Assembly: GCA_050249835.1 (NCBI GenBank)
Contig: JBFWPT010000023.1
Span: 1 to 59,301 of the forward strand
Reading direction: 5' to 3'
Length of the DNA: 59,301 nucleotides
Source of the DNA: Miltoncostaea sp050249835
GTDB lineage: Bacteria; Actinomycetota; Thermoleophilia; Miltoncostaeales; Miltoncostaeaceae
The notes under the pieces: generated by a model
The model's input: the letters and a program-made list of their open reading frames with translations, nothing else
Told to the model about the DNA's origin: nothing
Databases searched by the model: none
Shown: piece after piece, positions 39,233-49,472 of the stretch
Numbering within the stretch: the stretch's first letter is position 1
How the letters are laid out: each line of letters opens with the position of its first letter
Position numbers and translations under genes: made by a program

Positions 39233-40258
39233 CTACCCCCGGGCGCCCACCGGCCGGCCCGCCGCCGGCGCGCGGTTGGCGACCGCGACGATCTCCGCGC
39301 CGATCGCGACGGCCACCTCCTCCGGCGTCTTCGACCCGATCGGCAGCCCGATGGGGGCGTGGATGCGGGCGAGGTCCTCCTCGGACACGCCGTCGGCGAG
39401 CATCCGCTCGCGCCGCCGCTCGGTGGTGCGGCGGCTGCCCATCGCGCCGATGAAGCGGGCCGGCGTGCGGAGGGCCGCCGTGAGCGCGGGCACGTCGAAC
39501 TTGCTGTCGTGCGTGAGCACGCAGACGGCGGTGCGCTCGTCGACCGGGGCGTGGGCCAGGAACTCGTGCGGCCACTCGGTCACGAGCTCGTCGGCGTCGG
39601 GGAAGCGCGCCGGGGTGACGAACACCGCGCGCGGGTCGCAGACCGTGACCCGGTAGCCCAGGAAGTGCCCCACCGTCGCGAGCGCCGAGGCGAAGTCGAT
39701 CGCGCCGAAGATGTACATGGCGGGGCGCGGGACGAGCGACGACACGAACACGCGGGAGCCGTCGACCTCCACCGCGCCGCTCTCGCCCAGGGCCAGCAGC
39801 GGCCGGGCCGCCGCCTCAACCGCGTCGGCGGGCTCGCCCTCCCGGCCGATCACCCGCGGCTCGCCCAGGTGGTCGCCCTCGATGGTCGTGAGGTAGGCGA
39901 CCGGGCGCTCCTCCCGGACCGCCGCCGCGATCTCCTGGATGAGGTCGGGGCGCATCTCCTCGATGAAGACGTGGACGGTGCCGCCGCAGGGCAGCCCGAC
40001 GTCGAACGCCTCGTCGTCCACGAAGCCGAAGGTCGCCAGGCGCGGCGGGCCGCCGGCGAGCACCTCCTCGGCCTGGATGAACACGGCCGGCTCGACGCAG
40101 CCGCCGGTCACGGAGCCCGCGACGACGGACTCGTCGGACACGGCCATCACGCTCCCCGGCAGGCGGGGGGCGGACCGCTCCACGCCCACGACCGTGCCCA
40201 GCGCGGCACGCCGGCCGGCGCGGACCCACTCCTCGAGCGTCGGCAGGACATCCCGCAC
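39233..40258 (-). CDS. XdhC/CoxF-family molybdenum cofactor maturation protein
   Basis: A 341-residue XdhC/CoxI-family protein that in other bacteria binds and sulfurates the cofactor for molybdenum hydroxylases. N-terminal domain: LGTVVGVERSAPRLPGSVMA with GGCVEPAV; a C-terminal Rossmann fold: YIFGAIDFASALATVGHFLG, DPRAVFVTPARFPDAD and RFIGAMGSRRTTERR. I choose GTG 40258, with GAGG seven bases upstream. An upstream in-frame ATG (40294) lies inside the predicted -10 box and so is not transcribed. It is the first gene of the regulator-cox cluster. Confidence 0.92.
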   Translation of the reverse strand: MRDVLPTLEEWVRAGRRAALGTVVGVERSAPRLPGSVMAVSDESVVAGSVTGGCVEPAVFIQAEEVLAGGPPRLATFGFVDDEAFDVGLPCGGTVHVFIEEMRPDLIQEIAAAVREERPVAYLTTIEGDHLGEPRVIGREGEPADAVEAAARPLLALGESGAVEVDGSRVFVSSLVPRPAMYIFGAIDFASALATVGHFLGYRVTVCDPRAVFVTPARFPDADELVTEWPHEFLAHAPVDERTAVCVLTHDSKFDVPALTAALRTPARFIGAMGSRRTTERRRERMLADGVSEEDLARIHAPIGLPIGSKTPEEVAVAIGAEIVAVANRAPAAGRPVGARG

Positions 40259-40289
40259 GGGTGGACCTCGGTGTCGTTCCCGGGCATCG

Positions 40290-40318
40290 ACCATAGGGCC
40301 GGCCCCATACTTCGTCAA
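40290..40318 (-). promoter_or_regulatory. sigma-70-type promoter for xdhC
   Basis: On the minus strand TTGACG (complement of 40313-40318), a 17-bp spacer and TATGGT (complement of 40290-40295) form a good -35/-10 pair. Transcription would begin near 40283, giving a leader of about 25 nt to the GTG start at 40258. Confidence 0.65.
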
Positions 40319-40424
40319 CATCATCACGAACCCGCCGCCGCGGCGCCCGGGACCGGGTACCGGATGACGGTGGAGCGGCCCGCGTGATATCCCCTCGCGG
40401 GACCCCCGAGACGGCGGAGGAGCC

Positions 40425-41291
40425 GTGTTCACAGGCGTCGACGAGCTGGAGGAGGCACTCGCCCGGGAGGCGTACCTCGCCGACCGCGGGCTGGCCGTGT
40501 CCGCCTACCTGGCGCTGGCCCTGCGGCGCCCGCTGCTGCTGGAGGGCGAGCCCGGCGTGGGCAAGACGGAGATCGCGCGGACGCTCGCGCGGGTGCTGGG
40601 CGCCCGTCTCATCCGGCTGCAGTGCTACGAGGGCATCGACGCCGGCCAGGCGCTCTACGAGTGGGACTACGCGCGCCAGCTCCTCTACGCGCGCACCCTG
40701 CAGGAGGGGGAGCTCGACCCGTCCCGCCGCGCGGCGGAGCTGTACGGCCCGGAGTTCCTCGTGGAGCGCCCGCTGCTGCAGGCCGTGCGCGAGGGGTCGG
40801 GGGCGGTGCTGCTGGTGGACGAGCTCGACCGCGCCGACGAGGAGTTCGAGGCGTTCCTGCTGGAGGTGCTCGCGGACAGCGCCGTCACGATCCCGGAGAT
40901 CGGGACGATCACCGCCGAGGAGCCCCCCGTCGTGGTGCTCACCTCCAACCGCACCCGCGAGCTGCACGACGCCCTCAAGCGCCGCTGCCTCTACCACTGG
41001 ATCGACTACCCCTCACTGGAGCGCGAGACGGCGATCATCCGGCTGCGGGCCCCCGAGGCGTCCGAGGCCCTCGCCCGGTCCGTGGCCGAGCTCGTCGGGC
41101 GGCTGCGCGCGATGGACCTGGCGAAGAAGCCCGGCCCGGCCGAGGCGATCGACTGGACCCGGGCGCTGGCGGCCCTCGGCATCGGGCGCATCGACGCCGT
41201 GTCGGCCGAGGAGACCCTGGGGTGGGCCGTGAAGAACCACGACGACCTCGCCGTGGTGCGGCGCGCGCTGCCCGAGCTGCTCGGGGGATGA
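40425..41291 (+). CDS. MoxR-family AAA+ ATPase (CoxD-like)
   Basis: A 288-residue AAA+ chaperone-type ATPase. GTG start with GGAGGA just upstream. Walker A GEPGVGKTE, Walker B AVLLVDELDRADEEFEAFLL, sensor 1 VVLTSNRTRELHDALKRRC. CoxD proteins of this kind help build the metal centre of CO dehydrogenases. Here it is divergent from xdhC and overlaps the VWA gene (ATGA), the typical MoxR-VWA pair. Its likely client is CoxL, judged by position. Confidence 0.93.
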   Translation: MFTGVDELEEALAREAYLADRGLAVSAYLALALRRPLLLEGEPGVGKTEIARTLARVLGARLIRLQCYEGIDAGQALYEWDYARQLLYARTLQEGELDPSRRAAELYGPEFLVERPLLQAVREGSGAVLLVDELDRADEEFEAFLLEVLADSAVTIPEIGTITAEEPPVVVLTSNRTRELHDALKRRCLYHWIDYPSLERETAIIRLRAPEASEALARSVAELVGRLRAMDLAKKPGPAEAIDWTRALAALGIGRIDAVSAEETLGWAVKNHDDLAVVRRALPELLGG

Positions 41292-42358
41292 GGGAGGCGC
41301 TGGACCTGGTCCACGGCCTGCGCGCGAAGGGCGTGCCGGTAGGGACCGGGCGGGTGGTGACGTTCGCCGAGGCGGCCGGGGCCGTGGGCGCGGACGACCT
41401 CTACTGGGCGGCGCGCGCCACGCTCATCTCGCGCCACGAGGACGTCGCCGCCCTCGACGAGGCCTTCGCGGACGCCTTCGGCATCGAGCCGCCCCCCGGG
41501 CCGCCGGTGCAGATGACGCCGCCCCGGCCGCAGGTCCTCGTGCCGACCGAGGTGACGGTGCTCGCCGGGGACCCGGCGGACGACGACGAGGACGCCCCGA
41601 ACCTCGCGAGCCGGGTGGAGGCCCTGCGGAGCAAGGACTTCGCCACCTGCACCGCGGAGGAGATCGCGCTGCTCGCCCGCCTGATGACGCGCCTGCGCGT
41701 GCGGCCCCCGATGCGGCGCACCCGGCGGCGCGCCCCGGCCCGGTCCGGCGACCCCGACCTGCGCCGGACGCTGCGGCAGGCGATGCGGACCGGCGGCGAG
41801 CCCATCGACCGCCGCTGGCGCCGCCGGCGCACCCGGCGGCGGCGCCTGGTGCTGGTGCTCGACGTGTCCGGCTCCATGTCCACCTACTCGCGGGCGCTCG
41901 CGATGTTCACCCACGCGGCGCTGCGGTCCGGCCCGGACTGGGAGGCCTTCGCGTTCGGCACCCGCCTGACGCGGGTCACGCGGGCGCTGGCCGAGGCCGA
42001 CCCCGACGCCGCGTTCGCCGCAGCAGCCGCCGAGGTGGCCGACTGGGATGGGGGAACCCGCATCGGCGAGTCCCTGCGCACCCTGCTCGACGAGCACGCC
42101 CGCTCCGTCCGCGGAGCGGTCTGCGTGATCCTCTCGGACGGCCTCGACGTCGGCGACCCGGCGCTCCTCGCCGAGCAGATGGAGCGGCTCTCCCGCCTGG
42201 CCCACCGGGTCGTCTGGCTCAACCCCCTGAAGGGCGCCGAGGGCTACGCGCCCCTGGCGCGCGGGATGGCCGCCGCCCTCCCCCACGTCGACGAGTTCCG
42301 CGCCGGCCACAACCTCCGCGCCCTGGAGGAGATGGCCGACCTCGTGACGCGCCTCTAA
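41288..42358 (+). CDS. VWA-domain protein (CoxE-like)
   Basis: A 356-residue partner of MoxR ATPases. The C-terminal von Willebrand A domain has the metal-ion site DVSGSMS, with matching TRIGESL and SDGLDVGDP loops. Between the N-terminal helical part and the VWA domain is a very Arg-rich linker (RRWRRRRTRRRR). There is no signal peptide. It starts inside the MoxR stop codon and ends sharing 4 bp (CTAA) with the convergent lipase gene. It probably works in cox enzyme maturation. Confidence 0.92.
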   Translation: MREALDLVHGLRAKGVPVGTGRVVTFAEAAGAVGADDLYWAARATLISRHEDVAALDEAFADAFGIEPPPGPPVQMTPPRPQVLVPTEVTVLAGDPADDDEDAPNLASRVEALRSKDFATCTAEEIALLARLMTRLRVRPPMRRTRRRAPARSGDPDLRRTLRQAMRTGGEPIDRRWRRRRTRRRRLVLVLDVSGSMSTYSRALAMFTHAALRSGPDWEAFAFGTRLTRVTRALAEADPDAAFAAAAAEVADWDGGTRIGESLRTLLDEHARSVRGAVCVILSDGLDVGDPALLAEQMERLSRLAHRVVWLNPLKGAEGYAPLARGMAAALPHVDEFRAGHNLRALEEMADLVTRL

Positions 42359-43566
42359 CCGGAGGCGGGAAGACCGGGGCAGCCCGCGGCGGCCGCCACC
42401 CCGGCGAAGCGGTCGCGGGTCCAGCCGACCAGGTCGTCGCCCACCCGGCCGAGGACGTCCGCGTGGCCGGCGCCGGGCACCTCGCGGAAGTCGATCGACT
42501 GGCCGGCGGCGCACCGCTCGCGCACCCAGGCGCGCTGCACGGCGGGGGCGACGACGGGGTCGCGGTCGCCCTGGGCGATCACCACCGGGACGTCGATCGC
42601 CCCGTCGGGGGTGCTCTCGGTGATGCGCCGCGACCACCGGGGATCGCTGACGATGTCGATCGCGAGCATGTTGTCCGGGACCGCCAGGGTCGTCGCCGCG
42701 ACGACGGCGATGTTCGGGAACAGGCAGCGCTCGGCGATGACGCGGGCCGCGGGGCGGGCGGCGGGCCGGATGGCCTCCTCGAACGACAGCTCGGGATAGG
42801 CGCGATCCCAGGCCCAGGCCGCCTCCGAGATCAGGATCTTCCCCGGCTTGGTGCCGATGGCGGCCTCGAAGAGCGGTCCGATGTCCGAGGCCGGCGCGGC
42901 CGCGGCGACGCCGACGAGCTCCAGCTCCGGCGCGTACCCCTGGGCGGCGACGATGCCGGTCCAGAGGGCGGCGTGACCGCCCTGCGACTCGCCCCAGACG
43001 GCGTACCGGCCGTCGAGCCCGCCGAGGTCGTCGATCTGCCCCGCCGCCCGCACCGAGTCGATGACCGAGCGGCCCGTGACCTCGCCCGCCAGGTAGGGGT
43101 GCGGGCCGGGCGTGCCGAGCCCGGGGTAGTCGGTCGCCACGACGACCCAGCCCTCGGCCAGGACCGGCCCGAGGGGGCGGAGCATGACGATCGAGGGGTC
43201 GTCCATCAGGGTCGGCGCGCACCCGCGCGCGACGCCGATCGTGCCGTGCGCCCAGGCGAGCGCCGACCGCGGGTCGTCGCCGCCGGGCCGGGCGATCACC
43301 TGCCCGCTCACCGCGCGGGGCTCGCCGTCGAGGCCGGGGGTCGCGTAGAGGATGCGCCAGCCCTCCGCCCCCTCGGGGACGCCGGCGTCCATCCGCTCGG
43401 ACCGCAGCAGCGTGCCGGGCGCCGTGTCCGCGGCGAGCTCCGGCGGGTCGTAGAAGGCGCCGGCCTCCGGCGGGCGGCTCACCCAGAGGGCGATGGCGAT
43501 CCCCGCGGCGGCGAGCACGACCACGCCCGCGATGATCCAGCCGAGTCGCCCGAGCAGCCGCCGCAC
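42355..43566 (-). CDS. secreted or membrane-anchored lipase-like alpha/beta hydrolase
   Basis: A 403-residue hydrolase of the secretory-lipase (LIP) type. Residues 7-29 are a hydrophobic signal/anchor (GRLGWIIAGVVVLAAAGIAI). Nucleophile elbow: Ser in WGESQGGHAAL; catalytic Asp likely in IAQGDRDPVV; His in PGAGHADV. The lid cysteines (CAPT ... ERCLFPN ... ERCAAG) could form disulfides outside the cell. GTG start 43566; TAGGGT (complement of 43573-43578) six bases upstream suggests a leaderless transcript whose -10 box overlaps the mocA stop. The substrate is unknown. Confidence 0.88.
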   Translation of the reverse strand: MRRLLGRLGWIIAGVVVLAAAGIAIALWVSRPPEAGAFYDPPELAADTAPGTLLRSERMDAGVPEGAEGWRILYATPGLDGEPRAVSGQVIARPGGDDPRSALAWAHGTIGVARGCAPTLMDDPSIVMLRPLGPVLAEGWVVVATDYPGLGTPGPHPYLAGEVTGRSVIDSVRAAGQIDDLGGLDGRYAVWGESQGGHAALWTGIVAAQGYAPELELVGVAAAAPASDIGPLFEAAIGTKPGKILISEAAWAWDRAYPELSFEEAIRPAARPAARVIAERCLFPNIAVVAATTLAVPDNMLAIDIVSDPRWSRRITESTPDGAIDVPVVIAQGDRDPVVAPAVQRAWVRERCAAGQSIDFREVPGAGHADVLGRVGDDLVGWTRDRFAGVAAAAGCPGLPASG

Positions 43567-43575
43567 GGCGGCACC

Positions 43576-44169
43576 CTATCCCCAGCGGGCCCGCAGCCGC
43601 GCGAGGTCCTCGGGGGTGTCGACGTCCTCGGGCGGATCGCCGCCCACCTCCACCAGCTCCACCCGCCCGGCGTGGGCCGCGATGAGCCCGCGGGCGCCGG
43701 CGTCGCCGCGCAGCTCCTCCAGGCCCGGCCACACGAGCCGGTCCAGCAGAACGGGGTGCCCCGCGCGGCCGCGGTACGCCGCCCGGCACACCGGGGCGCC
43801 GCTGCGGGCGTGCGCCCCGATGACGGCGAGGACGGCGTCGGGCCGCACCTCCGGCTGGTCGCCGAGCAGGACGATCGCGGCCCGGGCCGTCTCCGGGACG
43901 GCGTCGAGGGCCACGCGCAGCGACCCGGCCTGGCCGTCCGCGTAGCGCGTGTTCACCACGACCCGCGTGCCCGCCGGGGTCGTGACCGCGGCCGCCACCC
44001 GCTCGGCCTCGTGCCCCAGCACGAGCACGGCGTCCTCCAGCCCCGTCGCCGCGAGCGCGTCGAGGACGTGCTGCAGCAGCGGCTTGCCCCCGACGTCGGC
44101 GAGCTGCTTCACCGGGTCCCCCATCCGGGAGCCCTCGCCGGCGGCCAGGACGATGGCGGTGCAGGTCAC
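43576..44169 (-). CDS. mocA: MocA-like molybdenum cofactor cytidylyltransferase
   Basis: A 197-residue nucleotidyltransferase with the N-terminal loop TAIVLAAGEGSRMGDPVKQL and LLGDQPEVRPDAVL, as in MocA/CoxC-type proteins. MocA adds CMP to molybdopterin to form the cytosine-dinucleotide cofactor of xanthine oxidase/CO dehydrogenase enzymes. That fits the nearby coxL gene, while MobA serves the formate-dehydrogenase-like enzyme. GTG 44169 is the chosen start; ATG 44187 (six codons upstream) is possible. A glucose-phosphate-type NTP transferase is the alternative, but context favours MocA. Confidence 0.82.
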   Translation of the reverse strand: MTCTAIVLAAGEGSRMGDPVKQLADVGGKPLLQHVLDALAATGLEDAVLVLGHEAERVAAAVTTPAGTRVVVNTRYADGQAGSLRVALDAVPETARAAIVLLGDQPEVRPDAVLAVIGAHARSGAPVCRAAYRGRAGHPVLLDRLVWPGLEELRGDAGARGLIAAHAGRVELVEVGGDPPEDVDTPEDLARLRARWG

Positions 44170-44200
44170 GGGCCCAGGGTGACGCATTAGGCTGGGGCGC

Positions 44201-45355
44201 GTGAGCGACGGCGCGGACGCCCTTCGCACGGCGGCCGGCGTGGCGGCCGCCATCTGGACCGGGGCCGTCGCCCTCGCGGCGCACGAGCGCCGCCGCGCGC
44301 CGCGCGCCGACCGGGACGCGCCGCTGCGGTCCGGCCCCCTGGTGTCCGTCGTCGTCCCGGCGCGGGACGAGGAGCGGGCGATCGGCGCCACCGTCGCGTC
44401 GCTGCGCGCCCTGGAGTACGCCGACGTCGAGATCGTGGTCGTGGACGACCAGTCCGGGGACGGGACGCTCGCGGCGGCGCGGGCGGCGGCCGGGGACGAC
44501 CCGCGCGTCACGGTGGTCGCCGGGGAGCCGCTGCCGGAGGGGTGGATCGGCAAGCCGTGGGCCTGCGCGCAGGGCGTCGCCCGGACGCGGGGCGAGTGGC
44601 TCCTGTTCTCCGACGCCGACGTCGTCCACGCGCCGGACTCCCTCGGGCGGACGCTGGCCGCGGCCCTGCGGATGGGGCGGGGCGGTCTCACCATGTTCCC
44701 CTCGATCGACACCGGCACCGTCGCCGAGCGCGTGGTGATGCCGGCCGCCCTCACCGCGATCGCGACGTTCGTGGCCCCCGGCCCGCTGGCCCGTCGCGCG
44801 GGCAGCCCGGTCGCGATCGCGGCGGGCGGCTACATGCTCATCTCGCGGGCGCTCTACGACGCGGTCGGCGGGCACGGGGCGATCCGGGGGCGGATGGTCG
44901 ACGACGTCTGGCTGGCCGCGCGGGTGAAGCGGGCCGGCGGGCTGCTGGTGCCGGTGCCGGGCGGCGGGCTGGCGCGGCTGCGGATGTACCACGGGGCCCG
45001 CGAGGTGTGGGAGGGCTGGAGCAAGAACGCGTCGTTCGCGGCCTCCGGCGGGGCGGCCCGCGGCATGGCGGCGGCCGGGGTGCTCGCCGCCCTCGCGGTG
45101 GTCCCGCCCGCCGCAGCCGTGGCGGGGGCGCGGAGCGGGGACCGGCGGACCGCGGCGGCCGGGGCCGTGGGCACGCTCGGGATGGTGCTGCTGCAGCGCC
45201 TCGCCGTGTGGGCCGTTCCGACCCCCCGGCGCTACGCGCCGACGCTCCCGCTGGGGCTGGTGGTCCTCGCCGGGGCGGCGGCCCGCGGCGCGCTCAGCCG
45301 GATGACCGGCCGCGGCCCGCGCTGGCGCGGGAGGCGCTACCCCCGGGCGCGCTGA
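44201..45355 (+). CDS. membrane-associated family 2 glycosyltransferase
   Basis: A 384-residue GT-A fold transferase. It has a short N-terminal hydrophobic segment, the nucleotide-sugar loop VSVVVPARDEERAIGATVAS, VVDDQSGDGT and the metal-binding DAD of LLFSDADVVHAP. The acceptor region is GGYMLISRALYDAVGGHGAI. C-terminal hydrophobic helices (about 285-360) would fix it to the membrane. The layout resembles HpnB/carotenoid-type glycosyltransferases; the acceptor is unknown. TAGGCT at 44188-44193 then 7 nt to GTG indicates a leaderless start. The 3' end overlaps the convergent J-domain gene by 19 bp. Confidence 0.9.
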   Translation: MSDGADALRTAAGVAAAIWTGAVALAAHERRRAPRADRDAPLRSGPLVSVVVPARDEERAIGATVASLRALEYADVEIVVVDDQSGDGTLAAARAAAGDDPRVTVVAGEPLPEGWIGKPWACAQGVARTRGEWLLFSDADVVHAPDSLGRTLAAALRMGRGGLTMFPSIDTGTVAERVVMPAALTAIATFVAPGPLARRAGSPVAIAAGGYMLISRALYDAVGGHGAIRGRMVDDVWLAARVKRAGGLLVPVPGGGLARLRMYHGAREVWEGWSKNASFAASGGAARGMAAAGVLAALAVVPPAAAVAGARSGDRRTAAAGAVGTLGMVLLQRLAVWAVPTPRRYAPTLPLGLVVLAGAAARGALSRMTGRGPRWRGRRYPRAR

Positions 45356-46425
45356 GCGCGACGCCGCGGGGCGGAGCGCCCGAGCAGCAGGTCGCGCGCG
45401 GCGTTGAGGGCGACGGTGAGGCCCTCGGCCCGGCCCTTGATCGCCGGGTGCAGCTCGGCCACCCGGTCCGGGTGGCAGCGGGTGATCTGGTCGCGCCAGG
45501 CGCGCTCGATCTCGGCGGCGGGCGCCCCGTCGGCCACGCCCAGCAGGTCGGCGGCCTCGGCGGCGGTGCGCGGCACGGCGACCGGGTCGGCGGCCGCGGA
45601 CGGCGCCGCCGCGGGACGCGGCCGCGGGCGGCGGGCCCGCTCGGTGGCGAGGACCGCGCGCTCCTCCGCCAGCGCGGCGCGCTCGGCGACGAGGCGCTCG
45701 CGCTCCTCGGCCACCTCGCGGGCGAGGTCGACCAGGCGACGGTCGCGGGCGGCAGGGTCCTCGCGCAGCGCGCCGAGCAGGGCCTGCGGGTCGAGCGCGG
45801 GCGGCGCGTCGGGCGGGACGTCCCATCCGGGACCCGCCTCGCCCCGGCGGACGGCGGCGATGACCTCGGGCAGCGTCATGTGGGCGCGGTTGCCGAGCGC
45901 GGGGCCGCCGGACGGCGCGAGGCGCACCAGCCGCAGCGCGTCCCAGCCCGGGTCGACGAGGAAGGCGGCGGACGAGCGCCCGCCGATGAGCATGCGGCGC
46001 TCCGGCCGGGCGCGGTGGCCGAGCACGGCGAGGCGCGCGCGCCCCTCCGGGTCCCCGCCCCCGATCGCCTCCAGCTCGTCGTGCAGGTCCTCCAGCCGAC
46101 GGGCGACCTCCCGCCCGTCCGGCCCCGCCGCCGGCACCTCCCGGGCCGAGTCGAGCGCGACGCGCAGCTCCTCGGCCCCCGCCCCCTGACCGGCGGCCAG
46201 GACGCCCCACCAACGGGTCCACGGGTCGGCCGGGTCGGCGCCCCGCAGGGCGGCCGCGGCCGCGTCCGGGTGGTCGAGCGCGAGCAGCGACGCGGCGAGC
46301 CCCGAGGCGGCGCGCGGGTCGTCGCCGAGGGCGGCGCCGGCCGACAGCAGGGCGACCTGGCGCCAGCGGTCCTCGTGGCCCCGGGCGGGGGCCGGCCCTG
46401 CGGCGGCGATGAAGGGATCGACCAT
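45337..46425 (-). CDS. protein with C-terminal J domain
   Basis: A 362-residue protein. Its last 70 residues match a DnaJ J domain (AADLLGVADGAPAAEIERAW ... ITRCHPDRVAELHP) with the HPD triplet that stimulates DnaK. The N-terminal part is Ala-rich and helical. A charged coiled coil (VAEERERLVAERAALAEERA) and a Pro/Ala linker precede the J domain. A J domain at the C-terminus is not the DnaJ/CbpA layout, so this is a specialised co-chaperone. ATG 46425 has TACGGT (complement of 46433-46438) seven bases upstream, a leaderless signature. Upstream lies the paired 45-bp repeat. Confidence 0.85.
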   Translation of the reverse strand: MVDPFIAAAGPAPARGHEDRWRQVALLSAGAALGDDPRAASGLAASLLALDHPDAAAAALRGADPADPWTRWWGVLAAGQGAGAEELRVALDSAREVPAAGPDGREVARRLEDLHDELEAIGGGDPEGRARLAVLGHRARPERRMLIGGRSSAAFLVDPGWDALRLVRLAPSGGPALGNRAHMTLPEVIAAVRRGEAGPGWDVPPDAPPALDPQALLGALREDPAARDRRLVDLAREVAEERERLVAERAALAEERAVLATERARRPRPRPAAAPSAAADPVAVPRTAAEAADLLGVADGAPAAEIERAWRDQITRCHPDRVAELHPAIKGRAEGLTVALNAARDLLLGRSAPRRRAQRARG

Positions 46426-46482
46426 CGGCGACACCGTAGCGGACCGGCCCAGCACGGTCCGGCGCCCCCACCCCGTCCCCCG

Positions 46483-46583
46483 GCGATCACTTGATCGACG
46501 AGCCGGCGATCAGTTCCGTAGACCCCCCGAGAGGCCCCGCGATCACTTGATCGACGAGCCGGCGATCAGTTCCGTGGACCCCC
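46483..46583. repeat. two 45-bp direct repeats with GATCA/TGATC half-sites
   Basis: Bases 46483-46527 and 46539-46583 match at 44 of 45 positions with a period of 56 bp. Each unit contains GATCA-ct-TGATC and TGATCG-N9-CGATCA, so three half-sites per unit. They lie in the non-coding region between the divergent J-domain and YyaL-type genes, about 60 bp and 110 bp from the two -10 boxes. A pair of binding sites for a regulator is the simplest reading. Apart from these and the two promoters, the 46426-46700 interval shows nothing else. Confidence 0.8.
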
Positions 46584-46688
46584 GGAGCCGGGGGCCCTGT
46601 CACACCCGGCGAAACACCCTCGGCACGGGTCCGGCACATCCCGGCACGCGTCCGGGGGAACCGGGGACCGCCAACGGGAGGCCCCGGC

Positions 46689-46694
46689 TACACT
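46689..46694 (+). promoter_or_regulatory. -10 box TACACT upstream of mini-ORF/YyaL gene
   Basis: TACACT is followed after six bases by GTG 46701. This spacing is what leaderless transcripts show, with transcription starting at or next to the GTG. No convincing -35 box was seen. Confidence 0.5.
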
Positions 46695-46700
46695 CGCCGC

Positions 46701-46735
46701 GTGGGACCTGACGCCACCGGGAACCGCGGGGACTG

Positions 46736-46736
<1 letters not shown>
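46701..46736 (+). CDS. possible leaderless 11-codon mini-ORF
   Basis: GTG at 46701 opens 11 codons (VGPDATGNRGD). Its TGA (46734-46736) shares a base with the ATG of the next gene (TGATG). With the -10 box six bases upstream, this would be a leaderless leader peptide that couples translation into the YyaL-type gene, which has no good ribosome-binding site of its own. Its existence is inferred; it could also be plain 5' UTR. Confidence 0.35.
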
Positions 46737-48777
<2,041 letters not shown>

Positions 48778-48781
<4 letters not shown>

Positions 48782-49134
48782 TCGACGGGGTGTGACTCCA
48801 GCACGAGGGGACCGCGCTCGCCGGTGCGCACGCGGATGGCCTCGGCCACCTCGAAGACGAAGATCTTGCCGTCGCCCGGCTCGCCGGTGTGGGCGAGCTC
48901 CAGGACCGTGTCGATGACGCGCTCGGCGTCGGCGTCGTCCACGACGATCTCCAGCTTCAGCTTGGGGCGCAGGAAGACGTCGCGGCGCGATCCCCGGTAG
49001 TTCTCGGTGAAGCCCGCCTGGCGGCCGGTGCCCTTCACCTCGCTGACGCTCATCGACGGCAGGCCCCTGGCGACGAGGGCGTCGTGGATCTGCTCGAGGG
49101 CCTCGTGCCGGATGAACGCCTCGATCTTCTTCAT
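48778..49134 (-). CDS. glnB: PII nitrogen-regulatory protein without Tyr51
   Basis: GlnB/GlnK-family signal protein of 118 residues, colinear with E. coli GlnB through the T-loop. It starts MKKIEAFIRHEALEQIHDAL; the T-loop is GTGRQAGFTENYRGSRRDVF. Tyr46 is kept, but position 51, the uridylylation/adenylylation Tyr, is Arg. The B- and C-loop signatures (TGEPGDGKIFVFEVAEAIRV, RTGERG) are intact, so ATP/2-oxoglutarate binding is expected while modification at Tyr51 is not. CGGAGG precedes the ATG. No amtB or glnA is adjacent. Confidence 0.92.
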
Positions 49135-49235
49135 GTGGAGCCTCCGGGTCGGCGCGCCGGCGTGGGACGGCGCGGATGCCGCAATGATCCCACGCCGCGG
49201 GCCACGCGCGGGCGCGGCCGCTATCCTGGGCCCCG

Positions 49236-49472
49236 ATGGCCGACCTGGCAGAGCTCGAGTCCATGATCGTCGCGGCGCTCCCCGGAGCGACCGCCCAGAT
49301 CGTCGACCAGGGCGGCGGCGACCACCTCGCGGCACAGGTGGTGGCCCCCCAGTTCGCCGGCCTCTCGCGCCTGGAGCAGCACAAGCTCGTCTACGCGGCG
49401 GTCCAGAGCCGCTTCGACGACGGGAGCATCCACGCGCTCGCCCTGAAGACGCGCGCCCCGGAGGCGACATGA
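49236..49472 (+). CDS. BolA-family protein
   Basis: A 78-residue BolA/IbaG-like protein (MADLAELESMIVAALPGATA ... GGDHLAAQVVAPQFAGLSRL ... EQHKLVYAAV). The fold and the HALALKT end match the family. BolA proteins bind a 2Fe-2S cluster together with CGFS glutaredoxins, and the next gene (4-bp ATGA overlap) is exactly that partner. TATCCT at 49222-49227, eight bases from the ATG, marks a leaderless promoter. Confidence 0.93.
   Translation: MADLAELESMIVAALPGATAQIVDQGGGDHLAAQVVAPQFAGLSRLEQHKLVYAAVQSRFDDGSIHALALKTRAPEAT

Noticed and set aside
40292..40294. ATG as alternative xdhC start
   Set aside because: It lies inside the predicted -10 box; GTG 40258 has a ribosome-binding site and fits the leader.
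46483..46583. CRISPR array or insertion-sequence ends
   Set aside because: Only two units, an 11-bp spacer, no cas or transposase genes and no target duplication.
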